From Aspidapion aeneum (taxonomy: Eukaryota; Arthropoda; Insecta; Coleoptera; Brentidae): a DNA stretch of 64,000 bases. How positions within the stretch are numbered: the stretch's first letter is position 1; each line of letters starts with the position of its first letter. The translations under genes were made by a program, and so were the position numbers. Under the pieces are notes generated by a model. That model had not been told where the DNA came from and made no database searches. It worked only from the letters and a program-made list of their open reading frames with translations. Of this stretch, positions 23,777-35,838 are shown piece after piece. The stretch covers positions 140,243,369-140,307,368 of the forward strand of contig OY755039.1 in the NCBI GenBank assembly GCA_963576565.1, read 5' to 3'.

Positions 23777-24456
23777 CAAGACGCTAGCCCTACCAAGTCC
23801 ACTTTCAATCCTTGACTTCGCATGCGCAGATCTACCAATAATATTTACCTCATGTATTAGAATAGATGAATACAGGGTGATTTTCACTTGAATGATTCTA
23901 ACCACATGAAAATAGAAAGTTTCAAAAACCTAACCTTATGAAACCTAATCAAATCTAACCGAACCGAACCAAATAAGCAAACTGAACCAATAATTAAAAA
24001 AAAAAGACCTTCCTGACTTCCTACCGGGGATCCTAGAGGATGTGAATCCGAACCGAACCAAACCGAACCGAACCTAACTAAACCGAACCAAACCCAACCT
24101 AACCAAACACAACAACACTGCTAATTAGGTTTAGTTGGGTATGTTTAGGTTTGGATAGGTTCGGTTCGGTACGGTCCGGTTCGGATTCACATCCTCGAAG
24201 ATCCCGGGTAGAAAGTCAGGAAAGTTTGTTTTTGAAAAAATTATTGGTTTAGTTTGCTTTGGTTCGGTTCGGTTAGATTTGATTAGGTTTCGTTAGGTTA
24301 GGTTTTTGAAACTTTCTATTTTCATGTGGTTAGAATTATTCAAGTAAAAATCACCCTGTATTCATCAATTCTAATACATGAGGTAAATAATATTGGTAGA
24401 TCTGCGCATGCGAAGTCAAGGATTCAAAGTGAACTTAGTAGGGCTACTGTCTTGTT
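23777..24456. repeat. 680-bp near-perfect palindrome
   Basis: The two ~330-bp arms mirror each other with almost no spacer (center near 24118). From outside in: 'gacttcgcatgcgcagatct', 'atttacctcatgtattag', a 'cagggtga' MITE-like terminus, an AACC-rich stretch, 'ggatcctagagg', and CCGAACC-like pentamers. It could extrude as a cruciform. It contains what looks like a smaller TA-flanked TIR element (about 23874-24358). Confidence 0.85.
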
Positions 24457-24916
24457 CACTTTCTTCTCTTATATTTCCTCTCTTCTTTCGAGGCTTATTA
24501 CGGAGGTCGGGATTGCCGGTGTAAACCCTTATCTATCTATTCTTATTTAATCACCTGCTAATATAGTTTTTCTTTTTCTAAGCGGACTTCCCTATGGACA
24601 GTAAAGATTTTACCAATATCGTATTATGATTTTAAGCGGATAAAAAACCTAAAAAATTTGGGGGCAAGGGCGTGGAAATATTTAAATAAATTATATTAAT
24701 AATTCGTAAAAACGCAGTTTATCAGATAAAATTAAAAACAAATCATATCTTACCAATTACAGCAGCTATGCACACTGTTTTCAAATTTACATTGAAAATT
24801 AGACTTTTAAAAAATGTTGTCATAACGTAGAAATCTATATATCTCAAAAACGACAGCAGTTAGCGTACCACAGTATTCAACAAAAATGAAGCTACTTCTA
24901 CCCCAGAACCACTATA

Positions 24917-25635
24917 CAGGGTGTCCCATAACTTAGGGGCCATAGTGCAGCAGGTGATAGGGGAGCTTATTTCCGAGAAAAAACTTTATATAACATGGGG
25001 CCAACACACATCTGTTTTTAAGATATAGGATTTTTAAAGTTAGAGGAGTGGGGGGAAAAGGGTTTTACAAAAAAAAGAAAAGCTGTCACAGCCAGCTGTA
25101 TACCCATCTAATTGTGTTTAAAAAATGTAGTAGGTATTTCTTTTTTTGATGAAATTACAAGTTGATAAAGAAAAATAACCTCCAAAAATGTATACAAAAT
25201 AATAATTAAAAAAAAATTATTTTTGCTTACTTATTCTTTTAAAAAATATCAATAATATTTTATTATTATGTCTTGCTAGAGACTTGTTTTTATTAACAAA
25301 AGATATAAAAAAAAACATTGCGTTTAATATGGGATTTACAAAAGTTTATACCAAAAAAATAGTTAAAAAAAAAAATGACCGACAAATTTTTTTCAAAATA
25401 ATTTTTATTTCAATTTATTTCTCTTGTTCTAATACACGACTCTACCCAATCTCATATTTTTACTGCGTTTTTTTAAAAAGTTATTATCAAAAAAGTTTTA
25501 AAAAATTGCCAACGTTGATGATCTGTATCTCGACAAAGAAAAAGTTTTGATCCATGCATTACATTAACTTTTTTATTAGACATGACCTCCTCTATCACCT
25601 GTTGGCCTATGGCCCCTAAGTTATGGAACACCCTG
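24917..25635. mobile_element. TA-flanked TIR element (CAGGGTGTCCCATAAC ends)
   Basis: Inverted ends cagggtgtcccataactta / ctaagttatggaacaccctg flanked by TA (24915-24916, 25636-25637), which fits Tc1/mariner-type integration. The 719-bp interior is AT-rich, with no recognisable transposase. Confidence 0.8.
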
Positions 25636-25936
25636 TATATGTCTTATGCTAAGATAAGCATGTTATATGGACGGTGGCTTAGGTAAGTAGATTTGTTTCC
25701 TACAGATGTGTTTAAAATTTAAATAATCCAAATTTTTGTTTACCGTGCTTCCTATAATAATGCAATTCAAAAACAAAAAACAAAACAATGTTCGAACGGT
25801 GATCGCGATTACCGAGAAAACCCGCTAGACTGGAAACTGAAACCGCGAAGAGATTTCTTCGAGAGAGGAGCTACACACTAATACTGCTATAGCAATCAGC
25901 CGTAGATAACTAAAAACTAGTTCTGTTAAAACTTAA

Positions 25937-26467
25937 TAAATTTAGAAAAAAAAAACTTTTTGAAATCAAGCTTTTATAAAATGGACTAAAAAGCATAAAA
26001 TAATTTTTTGAGTGTTCTGATATCATAATAATAAAAGCGATGGGCGTATTAAAGGAAATTTACCCGTTTTTCTTTTAGCCTTGTTAACTTGAAGTTTAGT
26101 GAAAATACAAATTCATTATATTATAGCAGAGAAATGTAAGGGTAGATAATTTAACCCAACCCAACCCTACTCAAGCTACTCTTACATTTTTCTGATATGG
26201 ATGAACATTATTACGCCTGCTTCATATATTAGGCAAATCATCAGCAATCGGCAGTGTGTTGATTTATTTTGTCACATTGAAAAAGAGGAGTCGGCCCATC
26301 ATCGGTTGTGGACGATCCTCCAAATGCGCATGGAAAGTCATTTACCTAATATTAAATACGCCCATTGCTTTTATTATTATGATATCAGAACACTCAAAAA
26401 ATTATTTTATGCTTTTTAGGCCATTTTATAAAAGCTTGATTTCAAAAAGTTTTTTTTTCTAAATTTA
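25937..26467. mobile_element. Inverted-repeat element with ~130-bp arms
   Basis: Arms 25937-26064 and 26339-26467 are inverted ('atcaagcttttataaaatgg', 'cataaaataattttttgagt'). The ~275-bp spacer has a short open frame of no recognised family and an AACCC-rich patch near 26155. Confidence 0.7.
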
Positions 26468-26589
26468 TTTTTTAATTTTTAGATTTGTCTAAGTGTATGC
26501 ATTTCAGCTAGCGCATCGATATTACAGGGAGTCTTTCCTGTCAATTTTGAAATATCTAATCTCTTCTTTTCTCCTCTTCGATGAGAAGC

Positions 26590-27240
26590 CCGTCCAACGA
26601 TTTGATACTAAACAAAATACAAACTAAAATTTTACCCCCTCTCCGCCTTCCACCTTCCACGTTAGGGGGGAGGTAGGCAGTCAGTGATACCACATTATTG
26701 GATTGTCATCGGAACTATAACGTTATGCGAAATTTAAAGTAAATCGGATACGTAGAAGTCGTTGAAAGTAATCAGAAAAACTTGACATTAAATCGTCCAT
26801 TTTGCATCCGCCATATTGAATTTTTGTAATCTGATCAAAAATTCGTAATCTTCATCCTCAAAAACCCCCAGATACCAATTTTGGTGGAAATCCAACAAAC
26901 TAAAATTTTACTCCCCTCTCCGCCCTCCAGGTTAGGAGTGAGATAGGCAGTCAGTGATACCACATTATTGGATTGTCAGTTGAAAGTAATCAGAAAAATC
27001 CGCCATATTGAATCTAATCAAAAATTCGTAATTTTCATCCTCAAAAACCCCCAGATACCAATTTTGGTGGAAATCGGACAAACTAAAGTTTTTCGCCCTC
27101 TCCACCCCCCCACGCTAGGGGGGAGGTAGGTACCCGATGAAACCACATTATTGTATTGTCATCGGAACTAAGACGCTATGCGAAATTTAAAGTCAATTGG
27201 ATGTTTGGAAGTTCTTCAAAAATGAGTTGCAAGATTTGAT
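26590..27240. repeat. Three diverged direct units
   Basis: The blocks 'aactaaaattttac', 'gaggtaggcagtcagtgata' and 'ccccagataccaattttggt' recur with spacings of about 280 and 180 bases; the third unit has an internal deletion. A short CATA run follows at 27242-27268. Confidence 0.65.
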
Positions 27241-27482
27241 TACATACATACATACCCACATACATACAGGTGAAGTTAAATAAAAGCTTGTAATGTAACA
27301 AAAAATGTTAAAAATCAGCTTTTATTTTAAAATTTAAATGTTTACCTTTTTACAAATTTATTTTAAATTAATTTAAGAATATTTCGGGCGAACACACGAT
27401 TTTTTGAAAAAAAAATTACCTTAAAATAGAACGTCTAAATAATGCTTTTCCAAAAAAAAAAAATGCAGATTATTATATTATA

Positions 27483-28010
27483 ATTATGTAGTGTGCCATG
27501 GTGTTCGTGTCAAAAAAATTGCTGCTATTCCAAAATTTTTGCCTTCCCGATGATTTGGAATTTTTTTGTACCGCCGTCTGTATGTCTGTCTGTCTGTCTT
27601 TATGTCTGTCTGTAACCACCAAAGCCCATAACTCAAAAACTACTTGCCCGATTTTAATGTAATTTGGTACATAGGTTGGCCTTTGGCCCTAGATGGTCCC
27701 ATTTAATGAATGAATAAAATTCACCGAACATAAGCCGAAAAAAAAATGGGGGTAAATTTCAAAAATGAGAGGTCTGGTAAAAATATTACTTCTGTGGTTC
27801 TATATTAAACGTAACTGTACATGAAAATAAAAAAATACAACATAGTTTGTTTTGTTTAGTGGTTCTACACTGGGGGGGTGGGCGATACTCCAATTGGACG
27901 CCACCCTGGTGGCGGTTAGGGGGTTATTTTCGTGAACCAAAATGGGTAAAAGTTACATTATACATTAATCGTGTGAGTTTAGGTGCCCATAAATTGACAG
28001 CGTATTTTAC
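27483..28010 (+). repeat. GTCT-bearing dispersed repeat, copy D (diverged)
   Basis: It contains the GTCT run (27577-27613), the following 'cataactcaaaaac' block, and a terminal block resembling 'ggtgcccataaattgacag'. It is more diverged from copy A than the others are. Confidence 0.6.
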
Positions 28011-28133
28011 AAAAGTCGCTTTCTTGGATTTATTTATTTCACATTGGCCCTCCTACTCAAAATACTCTAACTGGAGGCAAACAAGACCTAAAATTGTGTG
28101 ATATATTACCAATCGATTTAGGGTAGTTTTAAA

Positions 28134-28819
28134 GGCGCTGGTACAAAAGAGCGCAGGTCAAAAGAGCGCGGACAAAAGAGCGCAGGACAAAAGAGCGCAC
28201 GGACAAAAGAGCGCACGGACAAAAGGGCGCACGGACAAAAGAGCGCACGAACAAAAGGGCGCACGGACAAAAGGGCGCACGGACAAAAGGGCGCACGGAC
28301 AAAAGAGCGCACGCTAAAAAATCACAAGTCGATTTGCCGATTTGTCCAGCTGAAGTGGACCAGGAGCCGAGGATAGGTTAGGTTAGTATCCCAACCTGAC
28401 CCGGTTAGGTTTTTTTACAGAAAAAAAAACTTGCCTGAACAGATCAGGTAAGTTTTTTTTTTGTAGAGAAACCTAACCGGGTCAGGTTGGGATACTAACC
28501 TAACCTATCCTCGGCCCCTGGTCCACTTCGGCTGGGGTAAGATTTACCCTGCCCAGCTGAAGTGGACCAGGAGCCGAGGATAGGTTAGGTTAGTATCCCA
28601 ACCTGACCCGGTTAGGTTTTTTTTTTGCGCTCTTTTGTCCGTGCGCTCTTTTGTCCGTGCGCCCTTTTGTCCGTGCGGCCTTTTGTCCGTGCGCTCTTTT
28701 GTCCGTGCGCCCTTTTGTCCGTGCGCCCTTTTGTCCGTGCGCTCTTTTGTCCGTGCGCTCTTTTGTCCGCGCTCTTTTGACCTGCGCTCTTTTGACCTGC
28801 GCTCTTTTGTACCAGCGCC
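28134..28819. mobile_element. Foldback element, 9-bp TSD, GCGC tandem arms (second family member)
   Basis: Ends ggcgctggtacaaaagagcg and its mirror are flanked by an exact 9-bp duplication AGTTTTAAA (28125-28133 and 28820-28828). The arms are tandem ~16-18-bp units of the type 'aaaagagcgcacggac' (28148-28312, mirrored at 28626-28800). The core has three copies of a ~70-bp block ('accaggagccgaggatagg'), two direct and one inverted. The ends align with those of 18369-19580, so they are relatives. Long open frames across the arrays are repeat artefacts. Confidence 0.85.
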
Positions 28820-28825
28820 AGTTTT

Positions 28826-29545
28826 AAAATACTCTGCCAATATATGGGCCCCTAAGCTCACTAGGTACTATCGTTATAGTGTACGTGTGAGCTAATATAA
28901 CTAAAAACTAAAATATATTTTATTTAACTCCAGACTAAATTACCTTTCGTTTGATACCAAACAAGCAATGTTTTGAACTCTACATTTTTGACATCTACCC
29001 CCACCCTTAAAAAAAACAAGAACTGAAATGTATTTTGTTTAACTCCGGACTCAATTACCTTTCGTTTAATATCACACACGCCATATTTTCACATAAACTC
29101 TAATTTTTTAAATGTACCCCCACCCTTTTTTTTAAACTAAAATGTATTTTGTTTAACTCCAGACTCAATTACCTTTCATTTGATATCACACACGCCATAT
29201 TTTCACATAAACTTTAATTTTTTAAATCTACCCCCACCCTTTTATTTGGCTTGTGTTCGGTGGATTTTGTTAATTATAATGGGACCATCTCGACCCAAGA
29301 CCCAGCCTAGGTGCCAAATTTCAGTGAAATCGGGCATGCAGTTTTTGAGGTATGCGCGTTGGTCTTTACAGACAGACAGACATACAGACAGACAGACAGA
29401 CAGACACACGGCGAGACAAAAAAGTTTCAAAATCATCTGAAACGCAAAGATATATAAAAGATTTTGAAATCGGAGCACTTTTTTTTTCTCGAAAAAATTA
29501 GGATCGCCATAGCTCACACTATAGTATAGTATATGTATGAGCTAA
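28826..29545 (-). repeat. GTCT-bearing dispersed repeat, copy B
   Basis: Inverted relative of copy A (21806-22570), with the AGAC run at 29368-29404 and the 'gtgagct' hairpins at both edges. Its distal edge abuts the 9-bp duplication of the foldback at 28134-28819, showing the foldback landed at or beside this repeat. Confidence 0.75.
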
Positions 29546-29964
29546 AATCTTCCACAACTATCTCATTGGACATGGTTTTTTATTATACGCTACTCAACTA
29601 AACGACAAACTTTAGAAAATTATTATTTTTACCCAACTGCAACACGGCGAAAGGAAGGGTAATGTTTTTCGATTGTTGTATATGTATGTAAGTAAATATG
29701 TTTGTGTCACGCTAGAGGCTAAACGGCTGAACCGATTTTGACAAAAAAGGTGTCGTTGATTGCTACTGATCCCGAAGGTGCTTTAGGCTATATTTTTTTA
29801 AACAGGAATCAACATGGCGGTCTTCAGACGCCATTTTGTCACATGATGTAGGCTTTAAGGCATACAAGTAATTTAAATTTCAGGCGATTTTATTGAAATT
29901 CCTTTGATTACCCATTACTACAAATTGCTAATTTGCTGTAGTTACTTTGTAGTCCTCCCTGCTC

Positions 29965-30021
29965 CCGAACCGAACCGAACCGAACCGAACCGAACCGAAC
30001 CGAACCGAACCGAACCGAACC
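29965..30021. repeat. (CCGAA)n microsatellite, about 11 copies
   Basis: A perfect run of CCGAA pentamers (TTCGG on the other strand). The same pentamer makes up the palindrome cores at 18.9-19.1 and 23.95-24.25 kb. Confidence 0.95.
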
Positions 30022-30049
30022 CATCTTCCCTCCTGTCATTTCCTCCACC

Positions 30050-30910
30050 CTATTCAAAAACCAAATTCGCATAATTTCATCAAATATAGAGCGATTTCAA
30101 AAATTCTTTCTGCATACGCTTTTTTCCCTCTCTCCTCCCCGCCATCCTTATTCGTAATAGTTATACATAAATATAAAGCGATTTCAAAAGTTCTTTCTGC
30201 ACACGCTTAGAGACTTTTTTCCAACATCATTTTACTAGTTTCCCCCTCCCTCTCTTCTCCCCTCCTTATTAGTAATAATCGTAGCTATACCTGTCACAAA
30301 TATAGAGCGATTTCAAAAATTCTTTCTGCACACGCTTTAAGCCTTTTTTTCAAACATCATTTTACTAGTTTTTGCCTTTCCTCGTCCTCTCTTCTCCCCA
30401 CCCTCCTTATTAGTAATAGTTGTAGCTATACCTTTCACAAATTTAGAGTGATTTCAAAAATTCTTTCGACACACGCTTTAAGATTTTTTTCGACACCATT
30501 TTACTAGTTTCCTCCTCCCCCACCTTCACTCAATAGAGGGTAACACTGTTCGCGTCCGTAGAAAATCTACACGTACTTTTTGGGTAAAGCTAAATGAATT
30601 CTAAATGCATAGTGCTTTTTATAAGGCTGAATAAGAATTAAACCTTAAAAATGGAAATAAAAAAAAAATTAAATAAAAAAACAACTGATAAATTTACTTG
30701 TAACTACTAGCCGCAGTTGGGTACAAAATTACCCAATAACCTGATTCATGAAAATACAAAACTGTATAATTTCGTAAGTGCGCTTTGGGCATCAAAACTA
30801 AAAGTTGAAGCATGTCGTACATTATAGGTGTACCTATCAATTTTGTACTCAACTGCGACTAGTACTTACAAGTAAATTTAGGAGTTGGGTGTTTTTTTTA
30901 TTTAATTTTT
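30050..30910. repeat. Tandem ~90-145-bp units plus inverted end
   Basis: About four units sharing 'tagagcgatttcaaaaattc' recur from 30085 to 30540. They are followed by a block matching 9700-9890, and its last ~60 bases (30690-30750) are repeated inverted at 30836-30900. Confidence 0.7.
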
Positions 30911-31194
30911 TTTTGTTCTAACTAGCTTTTAAGTAATCTAAGCACATTGAAGCTCGTGGGATCCGCAATATTTTGATAAATAGATTGTTTAAAAAATGCC
31001 CATTGTTAATGTATGTGACCATTAATTCTTGCGCATCCTCCAATAAATATTTCCCAAATTTTAGAAAACCCAGATTTCTTTTCAAATGGTGATAAAAAAC
31101 TTATTTCTAAAATGTAAAAGTAATATTTCTAATTCCTGCCTGCCCCTACACTTTGATAACCGATCACGTTCTTCTTTAATAAAGTGCAAAAAAC

Positions 31195-31612
31195 TATGGT
31201 GTGATGTTAAATGTGGGGGTAAATTGGACGAAAATCAAAAGAAAACTGCTGTCTGTCTGTCTTTCTGTCTCTATGCCTGTCTGTCTATCTGTATGTCTGT
31301 CTGTAACGACAAACGCGCATAATTCAAAAACCGCTTGTGTCGAAATGCTCCCATTTAAAAATGAACAAAATCCAAACACACAGCCAAATAAAAGGGTAGG
31401 GGTAGATTTCAAAAACTAGAGTTTATGTGAAAATATGTGATATCAAACGAAAGGTAATTGAGTCTGGAGTTAAACAAAATATATTTTAGTTTTTGTTAAA
31501 GGGTGAGGGTACATTTAAAAAATTAGAGTTTAAGTCAAAACATTGCTTGTGGTATTAAACGAAAGGTAATTGAGTCTGGGAGTTGAATAAAATATATTTA
31601 AGTTTTTAGTTA
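31195..31612 (+). repeat. GTCT-bearing dispersed repeat, copy C (partial)
   Basis: It contains the GTCT run (31250-31305) and three downstream units with 'cgaaaggtaattgagtctgg', lacking the opening hairpin seen in copy A. Confidence 0.65.
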
Positions 31613-31952
31613 TATAGTCCTTGCAATACCCCAAGTCCCTTTGCTATCCTTTTTTATTTTTCTGCTATAAAGAAAACAGAAAATAGCATCGAAAATCATT
31701 GTTGGCCCCAGATTGCAGTTGGCAGTTGCAAGCCTGTCTATCTATCAAAGTTTAAATTGACAATAAAAGTGAACTTTCAAAACAAAAAATTTTTGCCAAG
31801 TAGTCAAAAAAGTAAAAAAAAACTGCGACCAAGATAAAATGTTCATACGAAAATTCCACGCTTTTTGCGATCTTCAGTCCCATCCGTAATAACTACAGGG
31901 CAAAATTTTAAGAAACACAGTACCTAATAGGTAATGACAAAAAGTATGAAGA

Positions 31953-32123
31953 CTCTCTGATGCCATTCAAAACAACGTCTTTAGAAATCTAATTCAAAAA
32001 GTTTGTAAAACTATTGTTTAAAATTTTATGATGCATTGCGAAAAACTAATTTTGGAAGACAAAGAAAATGAAACAGCTATTGATGTCGCTCCTCTCGTCA
32101 TAACTGACGATGGCAGTTTATGA
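31953..32123 (+). pseudogene. Possible degenerate terminal exon
   Basis: One frame reads a protein-like stretch (SDAIQNNVFRNLIQKVCKTIV), then a stop codon, then MMHCEKLILEDKENE and on to ITDDGSL before TGA at 32121-32123. An AATAAA lies about 25 bases downstream (near 32145). I do not recognise the family. The internal stop suggests a decayed exon or gene fragment; it may be chance. Confidence 0.25.
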
Positions 32124-33097
32124 GATCAAGTTTTTTGGACGATGAGAATAAATTATTGTTGCATAGTTTGTTTTTTAGTTAGATTTTAAATTTTCAGTTT
32201 TTTGGTTTGGTTTTATTTTATTTTAAGAAAATAGGTTTACAAAACCATACAAATAAGCTTAATATAATAATTTTCTGGTTTTGATTTGAACTTAATCCTA
32301 TGAGCTGTTCTACTGCAACATTTTAAACTTAGTAGTTAGTAATAGCTTCAATATAGCTATTTTTAGTTTAAATATTGTGTCTGAAATATTTTTTTAATTC
32401 ACTCAAAAAGAGTCTTTACAATACTGTTTTTGTTAAAATTCCCAAAGCCTTTGCAGTTAAATTAGTTGAGAACTTCATTATACTTTTTAAAAGATCTATG
32501 TGTCGATCATAAAAAATGTTTATTTATTAAAAATTATAATAAAATACTGTTTTAATTTACCCTAAACAAAAAATATAATTGCTTATATACTTATTGTAAC
32601 AAAGACATGAGTATATACTACATTAATATAAGTCGAGAGTTTATATTGGAAACTACAAATAATAATAATTTAACTTTTATTAAGTCTTTATGCTTATGTA
32701 ATAATATTAAAAACTCTGTTTCCAAAAAATATAATATAAATAGGGCCTAATCTTATTTGAATCATAATTTTTACCAAAACAAATTGCAAAGCTTAGCTTA
32801 ACTCCAGCTCGAAATACATTGTAGAAAATAACATTTTTGAAAAAATTAAATAATCATTAATTTATTGTTTGTTCATGGTTTGTAGCTCTACGGTCAGTCG
32901 CACTAAAAATCTTCCAATGTAGAAACTTTGCCGGAAGGGCACCCCAATTGTTCATAAATTTTTCACTACATAAAATCATTTTGGGACAGAACCTTTTTCT
33001 CAAAAAACGATTCCAAATCAAAATCAGAATTTAAATAAAAAATAAGAGATAATCTTTCAAAGTCAGAAATTTCAAAACAATGGCAGTTTTAACACCC

Positions 33098-33194
33098 AGC
33101 CACCACCCTTATTATAAAGGGTGGTGACCGATTATATTAAGATTAAGGTAACTGATAATTAGTTTCGCAGCATCCATTATCAGTTACCTTAGGA
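33098..33194. other. Two adjacent hairpins
   Basis: 33098-33128 pairs 'ccaccaccctt' with 'aagggtggtg' over a short AT loop. 33145-33194 pairs 'aaggtaactgataat' with 'attatcagttacctt' over a ~16-base loop. They resemble MITE ends or remnants. Confidence 0.6.
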
Positions 33195-33740
33195 GCCTGT
33201 GGTTTAAAACTGAATTAAGAATACACGTGCGTTTTGTTACCAGAATTCCGGGGTGATTAAACAAATGGACTAGCCTTATTGCAAAGACTATATTAGCTCA
33301 GACGTACTCTATAACTAAATTACCTAGTGTGAGTTTAGGTGTCTATATATTGGATATAGATTTTCGACGAGTTACCGCACGAAGGGTCATTCAAAAAAAA
33401 TTATATGTGAGTAGATCCTTTCCGGGGGTCCGACCAAAATTTTTTTTGCATCAGAAAGAAAGTCAGTAAAAAAACTCAGTTGATGGGCTCTCTGTTTTTT
33501 GCAAATAAACAAAAATTAGCCCGCTGGAGACAGTCTTCTATTTAAAGTCATCACTCTGTGTAAATAAATAAGTAAATAGTGCCTTTATTTACAGAAAAAA
33601 GTTACAGTTAAAAGTAGAAGCAAAAATGGAAGTGGCGACGTTCAACCAGGTTGCTCTTCCACGTAACCACTTCAGTGTATTATACCAATGAATACACAAC
33701 TCTATAGTGTCGTGTATTCTTTGATTATACGAGGTGTGAC

Positions 33741-34772
33741 CAGTGGCGGCGCGTGGTAAAAAGCTTTCGGAGTGCACACCAAAAAAAAATAAAAAATTGC
33801 GGCGCAGGCGGAATTTTTTTTTGCAAATAATTAAAAAATGAGATATTTAGTTAGATATTAATTACCTACCTATTATTATTAAAATTATAAATAAATAATA
33901 AATGTATCATAGCTAGTTTACATATTTTCTCTTCTAATGGCAAAGATGAAAATTTAATTGTTTCTAAATATTGCACGCTAATGCTATCAGAATTAGAAAC
34001 TTCCGCCATTGTCGTAAATACCAAATCTTTGAAATCAAAACAAACTGCCAGCGCCCGACCGATAATGCCAAATTAGTGGTGTGCAAATACTATCTACTCA
34101 ATACTTTAATATCTCCTTCGACGCCAAATACTCGTTACTCGAATCCCGAATGGGACCGAAGCCGAAGTGTTACTTTTGTATCAATTGTATCGGCATCGGC
34201 CGTATGAGTAACGAGTTTGGCGTACTTGTAATCTTGATAATATATAATATAAATAATAATAAAATCTAATACTCGAATAGGAAGTATCAGTATCTACTCA
34301 ATACTTGGAAAAGTAATTGTTGCACATCACTATGCCAAATTGTCTAAGTGCACTAATTAAAAGTGCCCTATGGGTGCGGGGGGCGTCACGGGGGTGCGGG
34401 CGGCATCGAGGCTAGTTTTTGCACAGATTTTGTCCTAGTCACTGCCGCAGGAAGGTTCAGATTCTATGTTCTGTAAAATTCTCTTGGGACATGTCGTCCT
34501 CTCTTTCTATATTTCGTAATTAGAATGCGACACAATATCTACGGAGCAAATAAATGTGAATAATTAGATTCGAACTAACTATATAGCGCATCCGCCAGCA
34601 TGCAACGCAGGTGGTTTGAACACGAATACAAACACATACATACCGGGTATTAATTCGTAGGTAATATTCCAGTCATTAGTGAATTCCGTTTGGGGTAATT
34701 ATTAATTAAATTTTAGTAAACTTTTAAGTAAAATTTGGGAGTGCACGTGCACATGTGGAGAAACCGCCACTG
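33741..34772. mobile_element. Non-autonomous hAT element, 8-bp TSD
   Basis: Ends cagtggcgg / ccgccactg with an exact 8-bp duplication GGTGTGAC (33733-33740, 34773-34780), which also belongs to the mariner's terminal repeat. The subterminal 'ggagtgcac' is mirrored at the right end. The 1032-bp interior encodes no recognisable transposase. Confidence 0.9.
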
Positions 34773-35601
34773 GGTGTGACAATTAAATTTTCAGACTGGC
34801 CCCCGTACTAACAGGCTCTAAATCTCCACGCCTCGGGCGGTTGGAGTTATTCACCTTGATGTGCGTTCTACTACCGCGCGCAATCTTGTCGCCTTTCCTC
34901 TACTAGTTTGGCTTACACAGTCCAGTGGTTTAAAGCGGATCGTGCATAGCTCCATTACCGGAATTATGACAAACGAAAAAATTGAGCAACGTATTAATTT
35001 AAAGTATGACTCAAAAAAATGGCTACTGAATAATTTCAAATGCTAAAAGATGTCTACGGAAAGCAGTGTATGTCTCGTGCAATGGTTTTTATGTGGCATA
35101 AAAGCTTTTTCAAGGGTCGTGAAGAAGTTAAAGATGATGAACGAGAAAGGCGCTCCAGTACATCCATAACAGCGATGCTCATTTGTTTTCTTTTTCGATA
35201 TTGGAGGTGTTATTCTTATTAAATGGGCGCGTGAGTATTTATGTAGGTAAGGAAACGTGTGGAAGAACAACGCGTGGCTGCTCTAGCAGGACAATGCATC
35301 GGTCCGCAATGCCCTGTCCATTAAGCATTTTTTAGCTAATAAGAAAATCCTCGTCATTAACCACCCACCATATTCAACAGACTTGGCCCCTTGCGACCTC
35401 AACCTGTTTCCAAAGTGAAAAAATCGTTAAAAAGAACCCGTTTTCAAATATTAGAAAACAAGGAAAAAACGGCAAGACTTCTTAACAGCCTCTCTTCTAA
35501 TGATTTCTAAAATTGCTTCTAACATTGGAAAAAAACGCATGCAACGCTGCGTAGATTAGAGAAGAGGACTACATTGATGGGGAACATCATTAAGTTGTAT
35601 T

Positions 35602-35838
35602 CAGTGGCGGATCCAGGATTTCCAGAGGGGAAAGGCCAAAGGGGCAGCAAACATTAAAAAAAATTGTGGTTTTTGATAGAAATTAATTAATAGCTCCGCA
35701 GGCAAAATTTAAAAAAAAATTAAGTGGAATTTATGACAAATTTTAAATAAGTGATGCAGGTAAACTAAAAAATAAGTAATATGTTTGGGAGGGGGAGGCG
35801 GGCCCATCTGCCGCCTCCACCCCCTGGATCCGCCACTG
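35602..35838. mobile_element. 237-bp hAT-like MITE, 8-bp TSD
   Basis: Inverted ends cagtggcggatccagg / cctggatccgccactg with exact duplication GTTGTATT (35594-35601, 35839-35846). It sits in the 3' part of the mariner. A truncated relative is at 722-1059. Confidence 0.92.

Noticed and set aside
24326..24550. Short gene-like frame on the plus strand
   Set aside because: Its first half is the mirror of another frame in the palindrome's other arm, so it is palindrome sequence.
26201..26419. Possible small protein in the spacer of an inverted-repeat element
   Set aside because: No recognised family, no splice or start context, and it runs into the repeat arm.
28370..28622. 'aggttaggttag' as an interstitial TTAGG telomere repeat
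   Set aside because: Only two adjacent TTAGG-like copies, within a longer unique block repeated three times in the foldback core.
28118..28895. Open frames rich in CPCALLSVRSF or KERTDKRAHGQ repeats
   Set aside because: They are read-through of the tandem units on both strands of the foldback arms, not genes.
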